Origin: Azoarcus sp. PA01
GTDB lineage: Bacteria > Pseudomonadota > Gammaproteobacteria > Burkholderiales > Rhodocyclaceae
Assembly: GCA_001274695.2 (NCBI GenBank)
Contig: LARU01000002.1
Span: 496,001 to 560,000 of the forward strand
Length of the DNA: 64,000 nt
Reading direction: 5' to 3'
Both the position numbers and the translations under genes were made by a program. Below are positions 29,154 through 38,184 of this stretch, one piece after another. Under the pieces are notes generated by a model. The model was given only the letters and a program-made list of their open reading frames with translations, did no database searches and was not told the DNA's origin. Each line of letters opens with the position of its first letter. Position 1 is the first letter of the stretch.

Positions 29154-30758
29154 TCAGTGGCTCGTACCTTCCTCGCGCATGGTCTTGTTCCAGACGTTGT
29201 ATTTGCCGACGGGCTTTTTCATCGGCAAACGCTTGACCTCTTCGAGCGTCTGCGCGTCATAGACGATCAGCGCCCCGTCCATTTCCGACAAACTGGCGAG
29301 CGCGTAACGGCCGTCGCGCGTGAACTCGACGTGCGCGAGCGTCTGGCCGGGAGCGGCTTTGAGCTCCCTGACGATCTCGAACGTCTGCTTGTCGATGACC
29401 TGGAGGATGTGCTTCGCGTCACGGCTCATCATCGAATCGACAAAAGCATGGCGGCTGTTCTCATGGCTGCGCAGGAAGAACCCGGGGCCCCGCGTCGGGA
29501 TGCGCCTGACGACGCTCCAGTCCTCGAGATCGATCACCGTGACTTCGGCCGCCTTGAGGTTCGTGCTCGCCATCACCCGCCGCCCCTGCCACTCCCAGGT
29601 GATGCCGGAACCGAGGTGCGGCATGCCGTCGAGCGGCAGATCGGCAATCTTGCGCCGAACGTCGAGATTGACGACCTGCCCGACCCCCTCGCGTGACGCG
29701 CCGAGCACCGTCGAATAGTCCTGGGTGAAGAAGAAGTCGTCGAGCACTTGCGTGAGCTCGGTGCGGCGTGGGTTCAGGTAGCCGCGGACGAAGGCGCCTT
29801 CGCGCAGCTTGTAGTCGTGGACGTAGCCGATCGGGATTTCCTCCGCCGTCGGGTCGTAGCTGATCTCCCACACCTCAGGCACGTCCTTCAGCGCAGCGAC
29901 GAAGGCATTGCGCGGCGTCGCTTCATACACTGCGGAGACGCGCGAACTGCGCTTGCCTTCGCGGTCGGTAACGTCGATCGATTTCAGCAGATTCAGGTCA
30001 CCATCGAGCAGCACCAGCGTATGCGGCAGATAGTTCGCGACCGCGACGTGCCGGCCGTCCGGCGACACTGCGACGTTGCGTGTATTGATGCCGGCGCGCA
30101 CTTCGGCGACGACCTTGAGATTCCACAGGTCGTACTTCGTCACCCAGCCGTCGCGCGAGCCGAAAAACACGAACCGGCCGTTTTTGGTGAACTTCGGCCC
30201 GCCATGCAGCGCCAGCCGCGACGCAAAGCGATGAATCGGTTCGAGCTTGTCGCCGTCGAGCACCGACACGTGGTGATCCCCGCCTTCGACGACGACGAAG
30301 AGGTTCATCGGATCGGCATCGAACACGGGCTTGGCCGCCAGCGTCGCCGGATCGACATGCTGGATGCGCGAAGCGCGGATATCGGATTCGCTCCATTTCG
30401 GCGCCGGAACGACCGGCGTGTAGATCAACGCGCCGAGCGCCGCGATCTCGTTGGCGTTCAGCGCTGCGCCGAACGCCGGCATCTGGGTCGCGACGCGACC
30501 CTCACGGATGACCTCCAGCGCCTCTTCCTTGCGCAGGCGCGCGAGATTCTCGGGCAACAGCGCCGGTCCGCTGCCACCGAGGCGATTGGCACCGTGACAG
30601 GCGGCGCAGTGTTGCTGGTACTGACGGGCCGCGATGTCGCTGTCGGCAGCATGCACCGCCGGATTGAACACGACGAAGCCCGCCACAAGCAACACGGGGG
30701 CGACGAAAAGACGGGCTGACGTCCGGAACGTTACCGCTTTGGAACGAAGAAAATTCAT
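29154..30758 (-). CDS. nirN: NirN, c-haem/d1-type dehydrogenase of haem d1 synthesis
   Basis: A 534-residue periplasmic protein. A signal segment (about residues 15-38, ending AVHAAD) is followed by a cytochrome c domain with CAACH (51-55) and an eight-bladed propeller resembling the d1 domain of NirS (KPVFDADPMNLFVVVEGGDH onward). NirN oxidises dihydro-haem d1 and interacts with NirS and NirF in haem d1 insertion in Pseudomonas. It is the last gene of the nirS1 unit, 16 bp after nirJ. Long enough (about 490 usual) to be functional. Confidence 0.92.
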   Translation of the reverse strand: MNFLRSKAVTFRTSARLFVAPVLLVAGFVVFNPAVHAADSDIAARQYQQHCAACHGANRLGGSGPALLPENLARLRKEEALEVIREGRVATQMPAFGAALNANEIAALGALIYTPVVPAPKWSESDIRASRIQHVDPATLAAKPVFDADPMNLFVVVEGGDHHVSVLDGDKLEPIHRFASRLALHGGPKFTKNGRFVFFGSRDGWVTKYDLWNLKVVAEVRAGINTRNVAVSPDGRHVAVANYLPHTLVLLDGDLNLLKSIDVTDREGKRSSRVSAVYEATPRNAFVAALKDVPEVWEISYDPTAEEIPIGYVHDYKLREGAFVRGYLNPRRTELTQVLDDFFFTQDYSTVLGASREGVGQVVNLDVRRKIADLPLDGMPHLGSGITWEWQGRRVMASTNLKAAEVTVIDLEDWSVVRRIPTRGPGFFLRSHENSRHAFVDSMMSRDAKHILQVIDKQTFEIVRELKAAPGQTLAHVEFTRDGRYALASLSEMDGALIVYDAQTLEEVKRLPMKKPVGKYNVWNKTMREEGTSH

Positions 30759-30774
30759 TCGATGTCTCGGTGGG

Positions 30775-31980
30775 TCAGGCAGGACGGTGGCCCGGCACGA
30801 AAGGAGTGGTCTTGACCCGCTCGCTGCCGTAATCGGCCGCCGTCACGCCGATCTCCTCGTCAGTGAGATAACAGGCCGGGTCCTCGACCCACGGATCACC
30901 GGTGATCTGCTGGGCGCGCACGCGCGAGCTGCCGTTGCACACCGGGAGAAACGTGCATTTGCCGCAGCGCCCGCCGAGGATACGGGGATGGCGCTTGAGG
31001 CCCGCCATCAGCGGATTCGACAGGTCGCTCCAGATCTCGGAAAACGGCCGCTCGCGCACGTTGCCGAGCGGCACATGCCACCACATCGTATCGGGATGCA
31101 CGACCCCGAGGTTGTCGATGTTCGCGACGTTGACGCCGCTCGCATTGCCGCCCCACTGCAGCAGCTTTGCACGGATATGCTCGGCGTGCTCGGGAAACCG
31201 GCGGGCGACCCAGTGATACATGTAGACCCCGTCGGCGTCGTTGTTGCCGGTGACGAATTCCTTGTCGACGCCGCGTCGATGCAGCGCCAGGCAGGTATCG
31301 AAAAGCAGATCCATCGCATCGCGCGTCGTGCGGTGGTGCGCATCGTCGCCGCGGTGCTTGTTGCCGCGGCCGGCGTAATTCAGGTGCGAGAAATAGAACT
31401 TGTCGATGCCCTCGTCCTCGACGAGGCGCAGCAACGCGGGCAGGTCGGCGGCGTTCTCCTCGGTCATCGTATAGCGCACCCCGACCTTGATGCCACGGGC
31501 CGCGCACAGCCGAATGCCGCGCATCGAGGCATCGAAAGCACCTTCGAGGCGGCGGAATCGGTCGTGCGTGGCGCCGATGCCGTCGAGGCTCACGCCGACA
31601 TAATCGAAGCCGATCTCGTCGATCCGGTCGATGTTCGATTCTTCGATCAGCGTGCCGTTGCTCGACAGGCCGACATAGAAGCCCATTTTTTTCGCGTGAC
31701 GGCCGATTTCGAAGATGTCGGGGCGCAGCAGCGGCTCACCCCCCGAGAGGATCAGCACCGGCACGCGGAATGCCTTGAGATCGTCCATCACCCGGAACAC
31801 TTCCGTCGTGGACAACTCTCCGGGAAAGTCGGTATCGGCCGAAATCGAGTAGCAGTGCTTGCAGGTGAGGTTGCAGCGCCTGATCAGGTTCCAGATCACC
31901 ACCGGGCCGGGGGGGTTGCGGTGCGGGCCCGAGGGTGTCGGATGATCGAGTTCGCGGATGAAGTTCGAGATGCGAAACAT
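30775..31980 (-). CDS. nirJ: NirJ, radical SAM haem d1 biosynthesis protein
   Basis: A 401-residue radical SAM enzyme. The SAM cluster motif CNLTCKHC gives C36, C40, C43; LILSGGEPLLRPDI follows. The C-terminal SPASM-type cysteines are in CGKCTFLPVCNGSSR and further downstream DPACYLTDEEIG. It removes propionate side chains from 12,18-didecarboxysirohaem to form the d1 oxo groups. AGGAG precedes the ATG at 31980; the frame upstream has eight unneeded codons. Confidence 0.95.
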   Translation of the reverse strand: MFRISNFIRELDHPTPSGPHRNPPGPVVIWNLIRRCNLTCKHCYSISADTDFPGELSTTEVFRVMDDLKAFRVPVLILSGGEPLLRPDIFEIGRHAKKMGFYVGLSSNGTLIEESNIDRIDEIGFDYVGVSLDGIGATHDRFRRLEGAFDASMRGIRLCAARGIKVGVRYTMTEENAADLPALLRLVEDEGIDKFYFSHLNYAGRGNKHRGDDAHHRTTRDAMDLLFDTCLALHRRGVDKEFVTGNNDADGVYMYHWVARRFPEHAEHIRAKLLQWGGNASGVNVANIDNLGVVHPDTMWWHVPLGNVRERPFSEIWSDLSNPLMAGLKRHPRILGGRCGKCTFLPVCNGSSRVRAQQITGDPWVEDPACYLTDEEIGVTAADYGSERVKTTPFVPGHRPA

Positions 31981-32163
31981 GGCGGGCTCTCCTGAGTGAG
32001 GCAATTACACCGGACTGCCACCCGCGGGGAAATGACGGCGGTCAAGGGGAGCGCGGACCGGGAGGCGGTCACGCGGAGGAGGAGAACGGCAATATGCCAA
32101 AATTGCAGCCTCGGCCGCGGCGACCGGCCACCCCGCACGCCTTACCCGGCAAAAGCCGCAGCA

Positions 32164-32490
32164 TCAATCCCCGACGATGACGACGCCCTTCATTTCGGGA
32201 TGGGGACCGCAGTGATATTCGAAACGTCCGGCCTGCGGAAAGACGCGCGACCATTTCTCGTCAGGGAAAAACCGTTCGGACTCTTCGCCCGTCGCGTCGA
32301 ACTGCACCGAATGGCTGGTCCGCTTCTCGCGGTTCACCCACGTGACCGTGTCGCCCGGCTTGATTCGTGCCTCGGCCGGCGTGAAGGTGTAGTTCGAAAT
32401 TTCGACTACCATTTCAGTTGCCTGCAGTGGCGCCGAAAAGCCCAGTACAAAGAGGCCACCCGCGAGGGTGGCCTGAAACATCGCACGCAC
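32164..32490 (-). CDS. Small periplasmic cupredoxin (amicyanin/plastocyanin-like)
   Basis: A 108-residue blue-copper protein with a signal peptide (residues 1-24, ending APLQA). Type 1 copper ligands are complete: H60 in TSHSVQF, then C94, H97 and M100 in YHCGPHPEM. It starts at GTG (32490) with AGGAG eight bases before; the ATG three codons later is too close. It sits between the nirB-like cytochrome and nirJ inside the nir unit, which suggests it carries electrons to nitrite reductase, in place of or beside a small cytochrome. The 183-bp gap to nirJ shows no gene. Confidence 0.85.
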   Translation of the reverse strand: MRAMFQATLAGGLFVLGFSAPLQATEMVVEISNYTFTPAEARIKPGDTVTWVNREKRTSHSVQFDATGEESERFFPDEKWSRVFPQAGRFEYHCGPHPEMKGVVIVGD

Positions 32491-32529
32491 GATTGACGCT
32501 CCTGGCGGCAGATGGAGGGGTAAGCGAAG

Positions 32530-33408
32530 TTACTGCTTGGCTGCGGTGATGTCCGCCTTCGCATCGATGCCAAGCTGGTGGCCGAGCGATACGTGGTGGA
32601 AGCGGCCGGCCGCGTTGTCGTCGTGAATGGCGAAGCCGAAATTGTAGACCTTGCCGGATTCGAGGTTTACGTCCCCCTCGCCCCCGCCCGTCAGTTTGCG
32701 CGTAAACACGACCGACCAGTTGTTGCCGTCGAGCTTGCCTTCGGCGTTCACCAGCCCTTTGCCGCCTTCCATTACCCGCTTGTCGGCGACGTACCCGTCA
32801 AAGCCCTTCTTTTCGCCGCTGCGCCACTGGATCAGGTCGTAGAACTTGCCTTCGGCGAGCGAACCACCCTTGACGTACTTCGTCTTGGTATCGGCGGCGC
32901 CGGGCATCGTGCGCGAATCGACGTGACAGGTTGCCCAGCAGCCCGCTTGGTCCGCGAGTTCGACCTTGCCGCCGGATTCGAGCATGAAGGCGACCTTCAC
33001 CGGATTCTTGTCGTCCAGCTTCGGTGCGCCCGATGCTTTCGGCTGCTCCCACGTGAAACGCAGGTAAAGGTTCTCGCCGTCGTGCGACGCCTGCACCTTC
33101 ACGGGGATGGCCGGAGCCTTGCCGGCGATCGGACTCGGCTCGATCTTCTGCCCGCTGACGATCTTCGTACCCATGTCACGGGCTTCTTCATCGTGGCAGT
33201 CGGCGCAGCGCTCGCCCTTCTTGAGTGCGCGTGCACCGCCGTGCTCGGTCCCTTTCGTGATCCATTCGACGGGCGACACCCCGGGATAGAACAGCGTGAT
33301 GTCCTTTGCGGGAATCTTGCTCCAGTCCGCCGGCGCCGCAGCAAGTGCGCTACCTGCGCCCAGCGTCAGGAGAGTGGTCACCGCGCTCGCGATCAACGTC
33401 TTTCTCAT
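32530..33408 (-). CDS. nirB: NirB-like cytochrome c-552 with ethylbenzene-dehydrogenase-type haem domain
   Basis: A 292-residue exported protein (signal residues 1-24). It has one canonical haem motif CADCH (68-72) and one unusual CWATCH (157-162, three residues between the cysteines). The rest resembles the haem-binding EB_dh fold (ESGGKVELADQAGCWATCHVD, GKVYNFGFAIHDDNAAGRFHH). In Pseudomonas stutzeri the order nirS-nirT-nirB places a dihaem cytochrome c-552 here, so the symbol is by position and size. It probably passes electrons in the periplasm. Confidence 0.78.
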   Translation of the reverse strand: MRKTLIASAVTTLLTLGAGSALAAAPADWSKIPAKDITLFYPGVSPVEWITKGTEHGGARALKKGERCADCHDEEARDMGTKIVSGQKIEPSPIAGKAPAIPVKVQASHDGENLYLRFTWEQPKASGAPKLDDKNPVKVAFMLESGGKVELADQAGCWATCHVDSRTMPGAADTKTKYVKGGSLAEGKFYDLIQWRSGEKKGFDGYVADKRVMEGGKGLVNAEGKLDGNNWSVVFTRKLTGGGEGDVNLESGKVYNFGFAIHDDNAAGRFHHVSLGHQLGIDAKADITAAKQ

Positions 33409-33455
33409 TTTCGGTTCCTCTCAGTGGATGCTCGAAATTCGCTACTGCCTGCCGC

Positions 33456-34064
33456 TCACAACTCATCTTCCTCGGTCATGCCTTCGGGCTTGTGATGGGC
33501 GATGCCTTTGTGGCAATCGATGCACGTCATGTTGTCCTCGCGTGCCATCTCGTGCTGCTTGCGTGCCCGCTGCTTCTGCGACTCGGTGTTCATGCTGTCA
33601 AGGCTGTGGCAGTTTCGGCATTCCCGCGAATCGACGGACTTCATCCGCGCCCATTCCCGTCGCGCCAGTTCCAGCCGCTTCGCCTCGAACTTCTCGCGTG
33701 TGTCGATCGTGCCGGTGAGTTTGCCCCACAGCTCGCGCGACGCTTGGACCTTGCGGATCATCTTGTGCGTCCAGTCCCGCGGCACGTGGCAGTCCGCGCA
33801 AACCGCGCGCACCCCGGTGCGGTTCGTGTAATGGATGGTCTGCTTGTATTCCTGATAAACGTTGTCATTCATCTCGTGACAGGAGATGCAGAATTGCTCG
33901 GTATTCGTCGCTTCCATCGCGGTGTTGAAACCGCCCCAGAAAAAGACGCCGATGACGAAGCCGACCGCCAATAGGCCGCCGAGCGAGTACTTCACGCTCG
34001 GACGGCGAAGACGCGCCAACAGGCCGCCGGAATGTTGTTTGGGATTGCTGTCTCGATCCGTCAT
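33456..34064 (-). CDS. nirT: NirT, membrane-anchored tetrahaem cytochrome (NapC/NirT family)
   Basis: A 202-residue protein with one N-terminal membrane helix (about residues 26-46) and four c-haem motifs: CISCH (59-63), CADCH (89-93), CRNCH (149-153) and CIDCH (181-185). It takes electrons from quinol and hands them to periplasmic acceptors. Adjacent to nirS1, as in nirSTB clusters. The start [10 protein letters not shown] at 34064 lies after the UUCG hairpin; earlier in-frame codons would run through that hairpin. Confidence 0.92.
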   Translation of the reverse strand: MTDRDSNPKQHSGGLLARLRRPSVKYSLGGLLAVGFVIGVFFWGGFNTAMEATNTEQFCISCHEMNDNVYQEYKQTIHYTNRTGVRAVCADCHVPRDWTHKMIRKVQASRELWGKLTGTIDTREKFEAKRLELARREWARMKSVDSRECRNCHSLDSMNTESQKQRARKQHEMAREDNMTCIDCHKGIAHHKPEGMTEEDEL

Positions 34065-34082
34065 GAGAATCTTCCTCGTCAC

Positions 34083-34106
34083 CCCTCCGGGCCGAAGCCC
34101 GGAGGG
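34083..34106 (-). other. UUCG-capped hairpin between nirS1 and nirT
   Basis: A perfect 10-bp GC stem (CCCTCCGGGC / GCCCGGAGGG). On the coding (minus) strand the loop is TTCG closed by C-G, an exceptionally stable tetraloop. No T-run follows, so it more likely protects the nirS1 mRNA 3' end or lowers downstream expression than terminates outright. Confidence 0.8.
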
Positions 34107-34131
34107 TGTCAGAACCCGATCGACGAGGCGA

Positions 34132-35814
34132 TCAGTAGATGTCCTGCATCGTGTTGAACACGTTGAACTTGCCGGTTGGCGTGACAATCGCGGGGTCGGT
34201 GATGACCTTCTTCAGCTTGAGGGTCTTGTCGTCGTAGATCACGATCGCCGACTGGTCCGTCTTGCCGCCCCACAGCGAGATCCACACTTCGTCGCCCGCC
34301 TCGTTGTACTCCGGGTGCGTCGCGCGACGAATCGCCTTGCTTTCGGGCAGACCGGAGTCCTTCGCGACGTCCAGGCGCTTCGGTTCCTTCGCCAGGTCGT
34401 TCATGTCGAAGACATAAACCGACTCGGCGACCTCGCGTTCCGGGTTCATCGGCGCGTCAGCCCACAGGTTCTTCGACTTCGGGTGGGTCTTGACGAACAG
34501 GTTGCCCGCGCCCGGCATCTTCAGCTCCTGCACGACCTTCCAGTTCTGGTCCTTGTGCTTGGCATACTTGGCCTCTTCCGACGCGGTCGAAATCACCGAA
34601 ATCACGTCGGCGCCGAGGTGGCCGGTCGTCCACACCGGACCGAACTGCGGATGCACGAAGTTCGCGCCGCGGCCCGGGTGCGGAATCTTCGCCGTGTCGA
34701 TGAGCGCGGCGAGCTTGCCGGTCTTCGTATCGACCGCGGCGACCTTGTTCGACGCGTTCGCCGCGACCATGAAGTAGCGCTTGGAGGCGTCCCAGCCGCC
34801 GTCGTGCAGGAACTTCGCCGATTCGATCGTCGTCGTCTTCAGGTTCTTGATGTCGGTGTAGTCGACGAGCATGATCTGGCCCGTCTCCTTGACGTTGACG
34901 ACCCACTCCGGCTTGATGTGCGACGCGACGATCGACGCGACGCGCGGCTCCGGGTGGTACTCGCCGTCGACCGTCTGGCCGCGCGTCGACACGACCTTGA
35001 TCGGCTCGAGCGTCTCGCCGTCCATGATCGAGTACTGGGGCGGCCAGTAGGTGCCGCCGATCAGGTATTTGTCTTCAAAGCCCTTGAACTTCGAGGTGTC
35101 GACCGAACGCGCATCGGAGCCGAGGCGCACCGTCGCGACCGTCTTCGGCTCCTCGTACCACATGTCGATGATCGTCGTCAGGCCGTCACGACCGACGGTA
35201 TAGACGTAGCGCCCCGACGCCGATAGCCTCGAGATATGCACCGCGTAGCCGGTGTCGAGCACTTTCCAGATCTTGTGCGTGTCGCCGTCGATCAGCGCGA
35301 GCTTGCCGGCGTCGCGCAGCGTCACCGCGAAGACGTTCTTCAGGTTGATGTTGTTCATCTGCTTCTTCGGACGCTCGGCAACCGGAACAAGCAGCTTCCA
35401 GCTGTTCTTCATGTCCTGCAGCGAGAACTCGGGCGGCACATCCGGGGTGTTCTGGATGTAGCGCGCCATCATGTTGATCTCTTCCTTCGTCAGGATGTCG
35501 TCGTAGTTGACCATCCCGCCTTCGGTGCCGTAGGCGATGATCTTCTCGAGACGTTCGGTGCCGAGCTTGAGCGTGCCGCCCTCGGTCTTGGTTCCGTCGG
35601 CCGCGGTCTTGGCCCAGTGCGGTTCCAGATTTTTCCCGGTCGCCCCCTTGCGCAGCACGCCGTGGCAGCCGGCGCAGCGCTCGAAGTAGATCTGCTTCGC
35701 CTTGTCCTTTTCGTCCTGGGTCATTTCGGGAGCAGATTGCGCCCAAACCGTGCCCACGGCCAGCGGCAGCAACGCCAGCGCGAACGCCTTGCCCATCCAA
35801 CTCTTGTTTTGCAC
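34132..35814 (-). CDS. nirS: Cytochrome cd1 nitrite reductase, copy 1
   Basis: A 560-residue periplasmic enzyme reducing nitrite to NO. Signal peptide residues 1-25 (ends VWAQ). Cytochrome c domain with CAGCH (47-51). The d1 propeller keeps the proximal-ligand region TGYAVHISR and both distal histidine segments [14 protein letters not shown] and [12 protein letters not shown]. First gene of nirS-nirT-nirB-cupredoxin-nirJ-nirN, with an FNR/DNR-type box 75 bp upstream. About two thirds identical by eye to copy 2 at 40932. Confidence 0.97.
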   Translation of the reverse strand: MQNKSWMGKAFALALLPLAVGTVWAQSAPEMTQDEKDKAKQIYFERCAGCHGVLRKGATGKNLEPHWAKTAADGTKTEGGTLKLGTERLEKIIAYGTEGGMVNYDDILTKEEINMMARYIQNTPDVPPEFSLQDMKNSWKLLVPVAERPKKQMNNINLKNVFAVTLRDAGKLALIDGDTHKIWKVLDTGYAVHISRLSASGRYVYTVGRDGLTTIIDMWYEEPKTVATVRLGSDARSVDTSKFKGFEDKYLIGGTYWPPQYSIMDGETLEPIKVVSTRGQTVDGEYHPEPRVASIVASHIKPEWVVNVKETGQIMLVDYTDIKNLKTTTIESAKFLHDGGWDASKRYFMVAANASNKVAAVDTKTGKLAALIDTAKIPHPGRGANFVHPQFGPVWTTGHLGADVISVISTASEEAKYAKHKDQNWKVVQELKMPGAGNLFVKTHPKSKNLWADAPMNPEREVAESVYVFDMNDLAKEPKRLDVAKDSGLPESKAIRRATHPEYNEAGDEVWISLWGGKTDQSAIVIYDDKTLKLKKVITDPAIVTPTGKFNVFNTMQDIY

Positions 35815-35859
35815 GTCTTTCTCCTTAAGCAGCTCGGGATGTGAAACAACAATGCAGCC

Positions 35860-35902
35860 AGTATCGATCTGATAACCGCGGACGATCCTTGATATGCGTT
35901 AA
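35860..35902 (-). promoter_or_regulatory. FNR/DNR-type box and -10 element of nirS1
   Basis: On the minus strand TTAAC-GCAT-ATCAA (35889-35902) matches the FNR/DNR/Nnr consensus in most positions. A GATACT (35860-35865) lies 23 bp downstream, the spacing for an activator box centred near -41.5. The rest of 35815-36062 shows no gene. Activation by low oxygen and NO is inferred. Confidence 0.75.
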
Positions 35903-36062
35903 ATTTCCCTATCCCCTCTGTGGATAAAATTGTGCAGCATAAAAAACCTCTCATTACAACGTAAAACGCATAAGCAAATTGCAACACCTGCAGTTGCCCG
36001 CGGAAACGCAACATCGCGGTTTTACCGGGGTGCGCACGAGGTTTCCGATGCGTGGCGGAAAC

Positions 36063-36644
36063 TCACTCGCGCTTGTGTCCCTTTGGTGCTGAGCCACCGA
36101 TCCGCAGCCCCGTTTTCTTCAGGATTGCCGACGAGAACAACACGTCGCGGCTGCGGCAGGCGCCGGGAAAACGGGCCGCGATACGGCTCGAAATGTCGCT
36201 GATCTGCTGCCGCACCTCGTCATGGCTGCGCCCGTGAACCATCGCGAAGAGGTTGTACGGCCAGTCCGGGAGACGGCGCGGACGTCGATAGCAGTGCGTG
36301 ACGGCCTCGAGTGCACCGATGAACTCGCCCACGGCATCGACACATTCGTCCGCAACATCCCACACGCTCATGCCGTTCGCGGTGTAGCCGATCGCGTAAT
36401 GATTCGGTACCGCGCCGATGCGACGGATGATTCCGCGCTCGAGCATCCCGCGGACGCGACAAAGCAGTTCGTCGACCGGCAGCCCGACTTCCCGCGCCAC
36501 TTCGTCCCACGGCTCGGGGACTAGCGGCAGACCGCCCTGGGTCGCGACGATGATGCGTCGCTCGATCGCCTCGTCGCAACCGACGCCGGGCGCGCAGCCG
36601 AGGGCGCCGTCCTGCGGGGGTGGATTTTCGCAGTGCGCGGCCAT
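36063..36644 (-). CDS. nirH: NirH, haem d1 biosynthesis (sirohaem decarboxylase subunit)
   Basis: A 193-residue AsnC/Lrp-like protein of the NirD/L/G/H family: a winged-helix N-part (GGLPLVPEPWDEVAREVGLP, MLERGIIRRIGAVPNHYAIGY) and an Lrp-like C-part (HCYRRPRRLPDWPYNLFAMVHG). With NirDL and NirG it decarboxylates sirohaem to 12,18-didecarboxysirohaem. Last gene of nirC-F-DL-G-H. It carries an extra N-terminal Cys-containing stretch and a basic tail KGHKRE. Overlaps nirG by TGATG. G/H naming rests on order and length. Confidence 0.88.
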   Translation of the reverse strand: MAAHCENPPPQDGALGCAPGVGCDEAIERRIIVATQGGLPLVPEPWDEVAREVGLPVDELLCRVRGMLERGIIRRIGAVPNHYAIGYTANGMSVWDVADECVDAVGEFIGALEAVTHCYRRPRRLPDWPYNLFAMVHGRSHDEVRQQISDISSRIAARFPGACRSRDVLFSSAILKKTGLRIGGSAPKGHKRE

Positions 36645-37123
36645 CACGCCTCCAGCTTCATTTCGACGAAGTACTCCCGTTCCTTCGGAAACAGGAACAC
36701 CGGCAGCCCGGTCGCCGCTTCGATCCGTCTTGCCGTCTCGGCTATGCCCTGCGGATTTTCGGTCGCGAGGACGAACCACATGTTGAGCGCGTGGTCGCGA
36801 CGGTAGTTGTGTGCCACTTCGGCAAAGGCATTCACTTCGGCGGTGACGCGCTCGAAATCGGGTTCGGGCACGCTGATGGCGGCGAGGCAGAACGCGCCGC
36901 CGATCCGCTCGATCTGGAACATCGGGCCGAACCGGGTCAGCACCCGCTGATCGAGCAGGCGCTGCAGCCGGTCGATGACCTGCCTCTCGTCGATCCCGAG
37001 CCGGACCGCGACGTCGGCAAACGGCTTGCGCACCAGCGGAAAATCCCCTTGCAGCATGTTGATCAGCACCCGGTCGGTCTCGTCGAGCAGCGACGCCTGC
37101 CCTTTCGCTGTCGCTCGGCTCAT
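36644..37123 (-). CDS. nirG: NirG, haem d1 biosynthesis (sirohaem decarboxylase subunit)
   Basis: A 159-residue NirD/L/G/H-family protein: LLDETDRVLINMLQGDFPLV, RLGIDERQVIDRLQRLLDQRVLTRFGPMF and the conserved HNYRRDHALNMWFVLATE. It overlaps nirDL by ATGA and nirH by one base, so the subunits are translationally coupled. Confidence 0.9.
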   Translation of the reverse strand: MSRATAKGQASLLDETDRVLINMLQGDFPLVRKPFADVAVRLGIDERQVIDRLQRLLDQRVLTRFGPMFQIERIGGAFCLAAISVPEPDFERVTAEVNAFAEVAHNYRRDHALNMWFVLATENPQGIAETARRIEAATGLPVFLFPKEREYFVEMKLEA

Positions 37124-38181
37124 GCGTCACCGTCCGCGAGATAACGCGCGCCCTGCTGCTTGAAGCGCCGGGTGCTGAACAGCACGGCGCCGGACCAACG
37201 ATTCATCTGGTGGCGTGCAGCGATGGCTTCGCGCACCTCGAGCACCGCTTCGCGCGACTTGCCATGGATCATGCAGAACAGGTTGTACGGCCAGTCCGGC
37301 ACGACGCGGCTGCGCCGGTAGCAAAGCGTCACTGCAGGCTCGGCAGCGAGACTGCGGCCCAGTTCGCTGACCTGGTCGTCCGGAACATCCCAGACGCACA
37401 TCGCGTTCGCGCGAAAGCCGAGCTCATGATGGCGTACGACGATTCCGAAACGCTTGATCAGGCCGTTTTCGAGCCACGAAGCGATCAACTCGATGACCAT
37501 CGCTTCGCTGAGCCCGACCTTGCGCCCGAGCGCGTCGAACGGGCGCGGCAGCAACGGCAACCCCGCCTGCAACGCCGTCATCAACCGACGCTCGAGGCCG
37601 GGCAGCGCGCACGCCGTCTCGCCGAGGGGCGGCAAATCGCCTCTCGCAGCGCTGACTGCGCCGCGCACCGCCCCGCCGAGATCGAAGCCCAGATCGATGT
37701 GGAACTCTTCTTCGAGCGGCAGCACGACGACCCTGCAGCCGGTGTCCCGCTCGATTTCCGCAACGACCTGCTGCAATCGCTGCTCCGACGCCGCCGTGAT
37801 CACGAACCACAGATTGAGTGAATGTTCGCGCTGGTAGTTGTGATTCACTTCCGGCACTGCGCTGATGCGGGCAGCGATCGACTCGAGCCGCGCTAGCGGT
37901 GCGGCGAGCGCCGCCAGCGCGCTCGCGCCGACGCGCCGCGGCGCGAATACCGCTCCCACCCGGCTGACGACGCCGGAGTCCAGCCAGTCCTGCAGCGCGG
38001 CGAGCACAGCCGGCTCGCTCAGTCCGCATTGTGCGGCGATCGCGACGAACGGCTCGGAAACGAGCGGAAAGCCGCGCTGGTAGTCATTGAGCAGGCGAAA
38101 CGCGGCCGCCTGGGGCTGATGAACCACTTCGCGCCCGGCCATTGTCGTGGTGCACATCTGCGTGGCGCTCGTGCAGGGCAT
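37120..38181 (-). CDS. nirDL: NirDL, fused sirohaem decarboxylase subunits
   Basis: A 353-residue fusion of two homologous halves. The first (about residues 25-165) has FPLVSEPFVAIAAQCGLSEP and HNYQREHSLNLWFVI (NirD-like). The second (about 195-345) has LPLLPRPFDALGRKVGLSEA and CYRRSRVVPDWPYNLFCMIHGKS (NirL-like). In Pseudomonas these are two genes; fused NirDL is known in other denitrifiers. Start taken at 38181, four bases after the nirF stop; MAGREVV at 38142 lacks a ribosome site. Confidence 0.9.
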   Translation of the reverse strand: MPCTSATQMCTTTMAGREVVHQPQAAAFRLLNDYQRGFPLVSEPFVAIAAQCGLSEPAVLAALQDWLDSGVVSRVGAVFAPRRVGASALAALAAPLARLESIAARISAVPEVNHNYQREHSLNLWFVITAASEQRLQQVVAEIERDTGCRVVVLPLEEEFHIDLGFDLGGAVRGAVSAARGDLPPLGETACALPGLERRLMTALQAGLPLLPRPFDALGRKVGLSEAMVIELIASWLENGLIKRFGIVVRHHELGFRANAMCVWDVPDDQVSELGRSLAAEPAVTLCYRRSRVVPDWPYNLFCMIHGKSREAVLEVREAIAARHQMNRWSGAVLFSTRRFKQQGARYLADGDA

Positions 38182-38184
38182 GTC

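Noticed and set aside
31981..32163. Small gene or FNR box between the cupredoxin and nirJ
   Set aside because: Only a short GGC-AATAT-GCC palindrome is visible; no matching FNR half-sites or coding frame.
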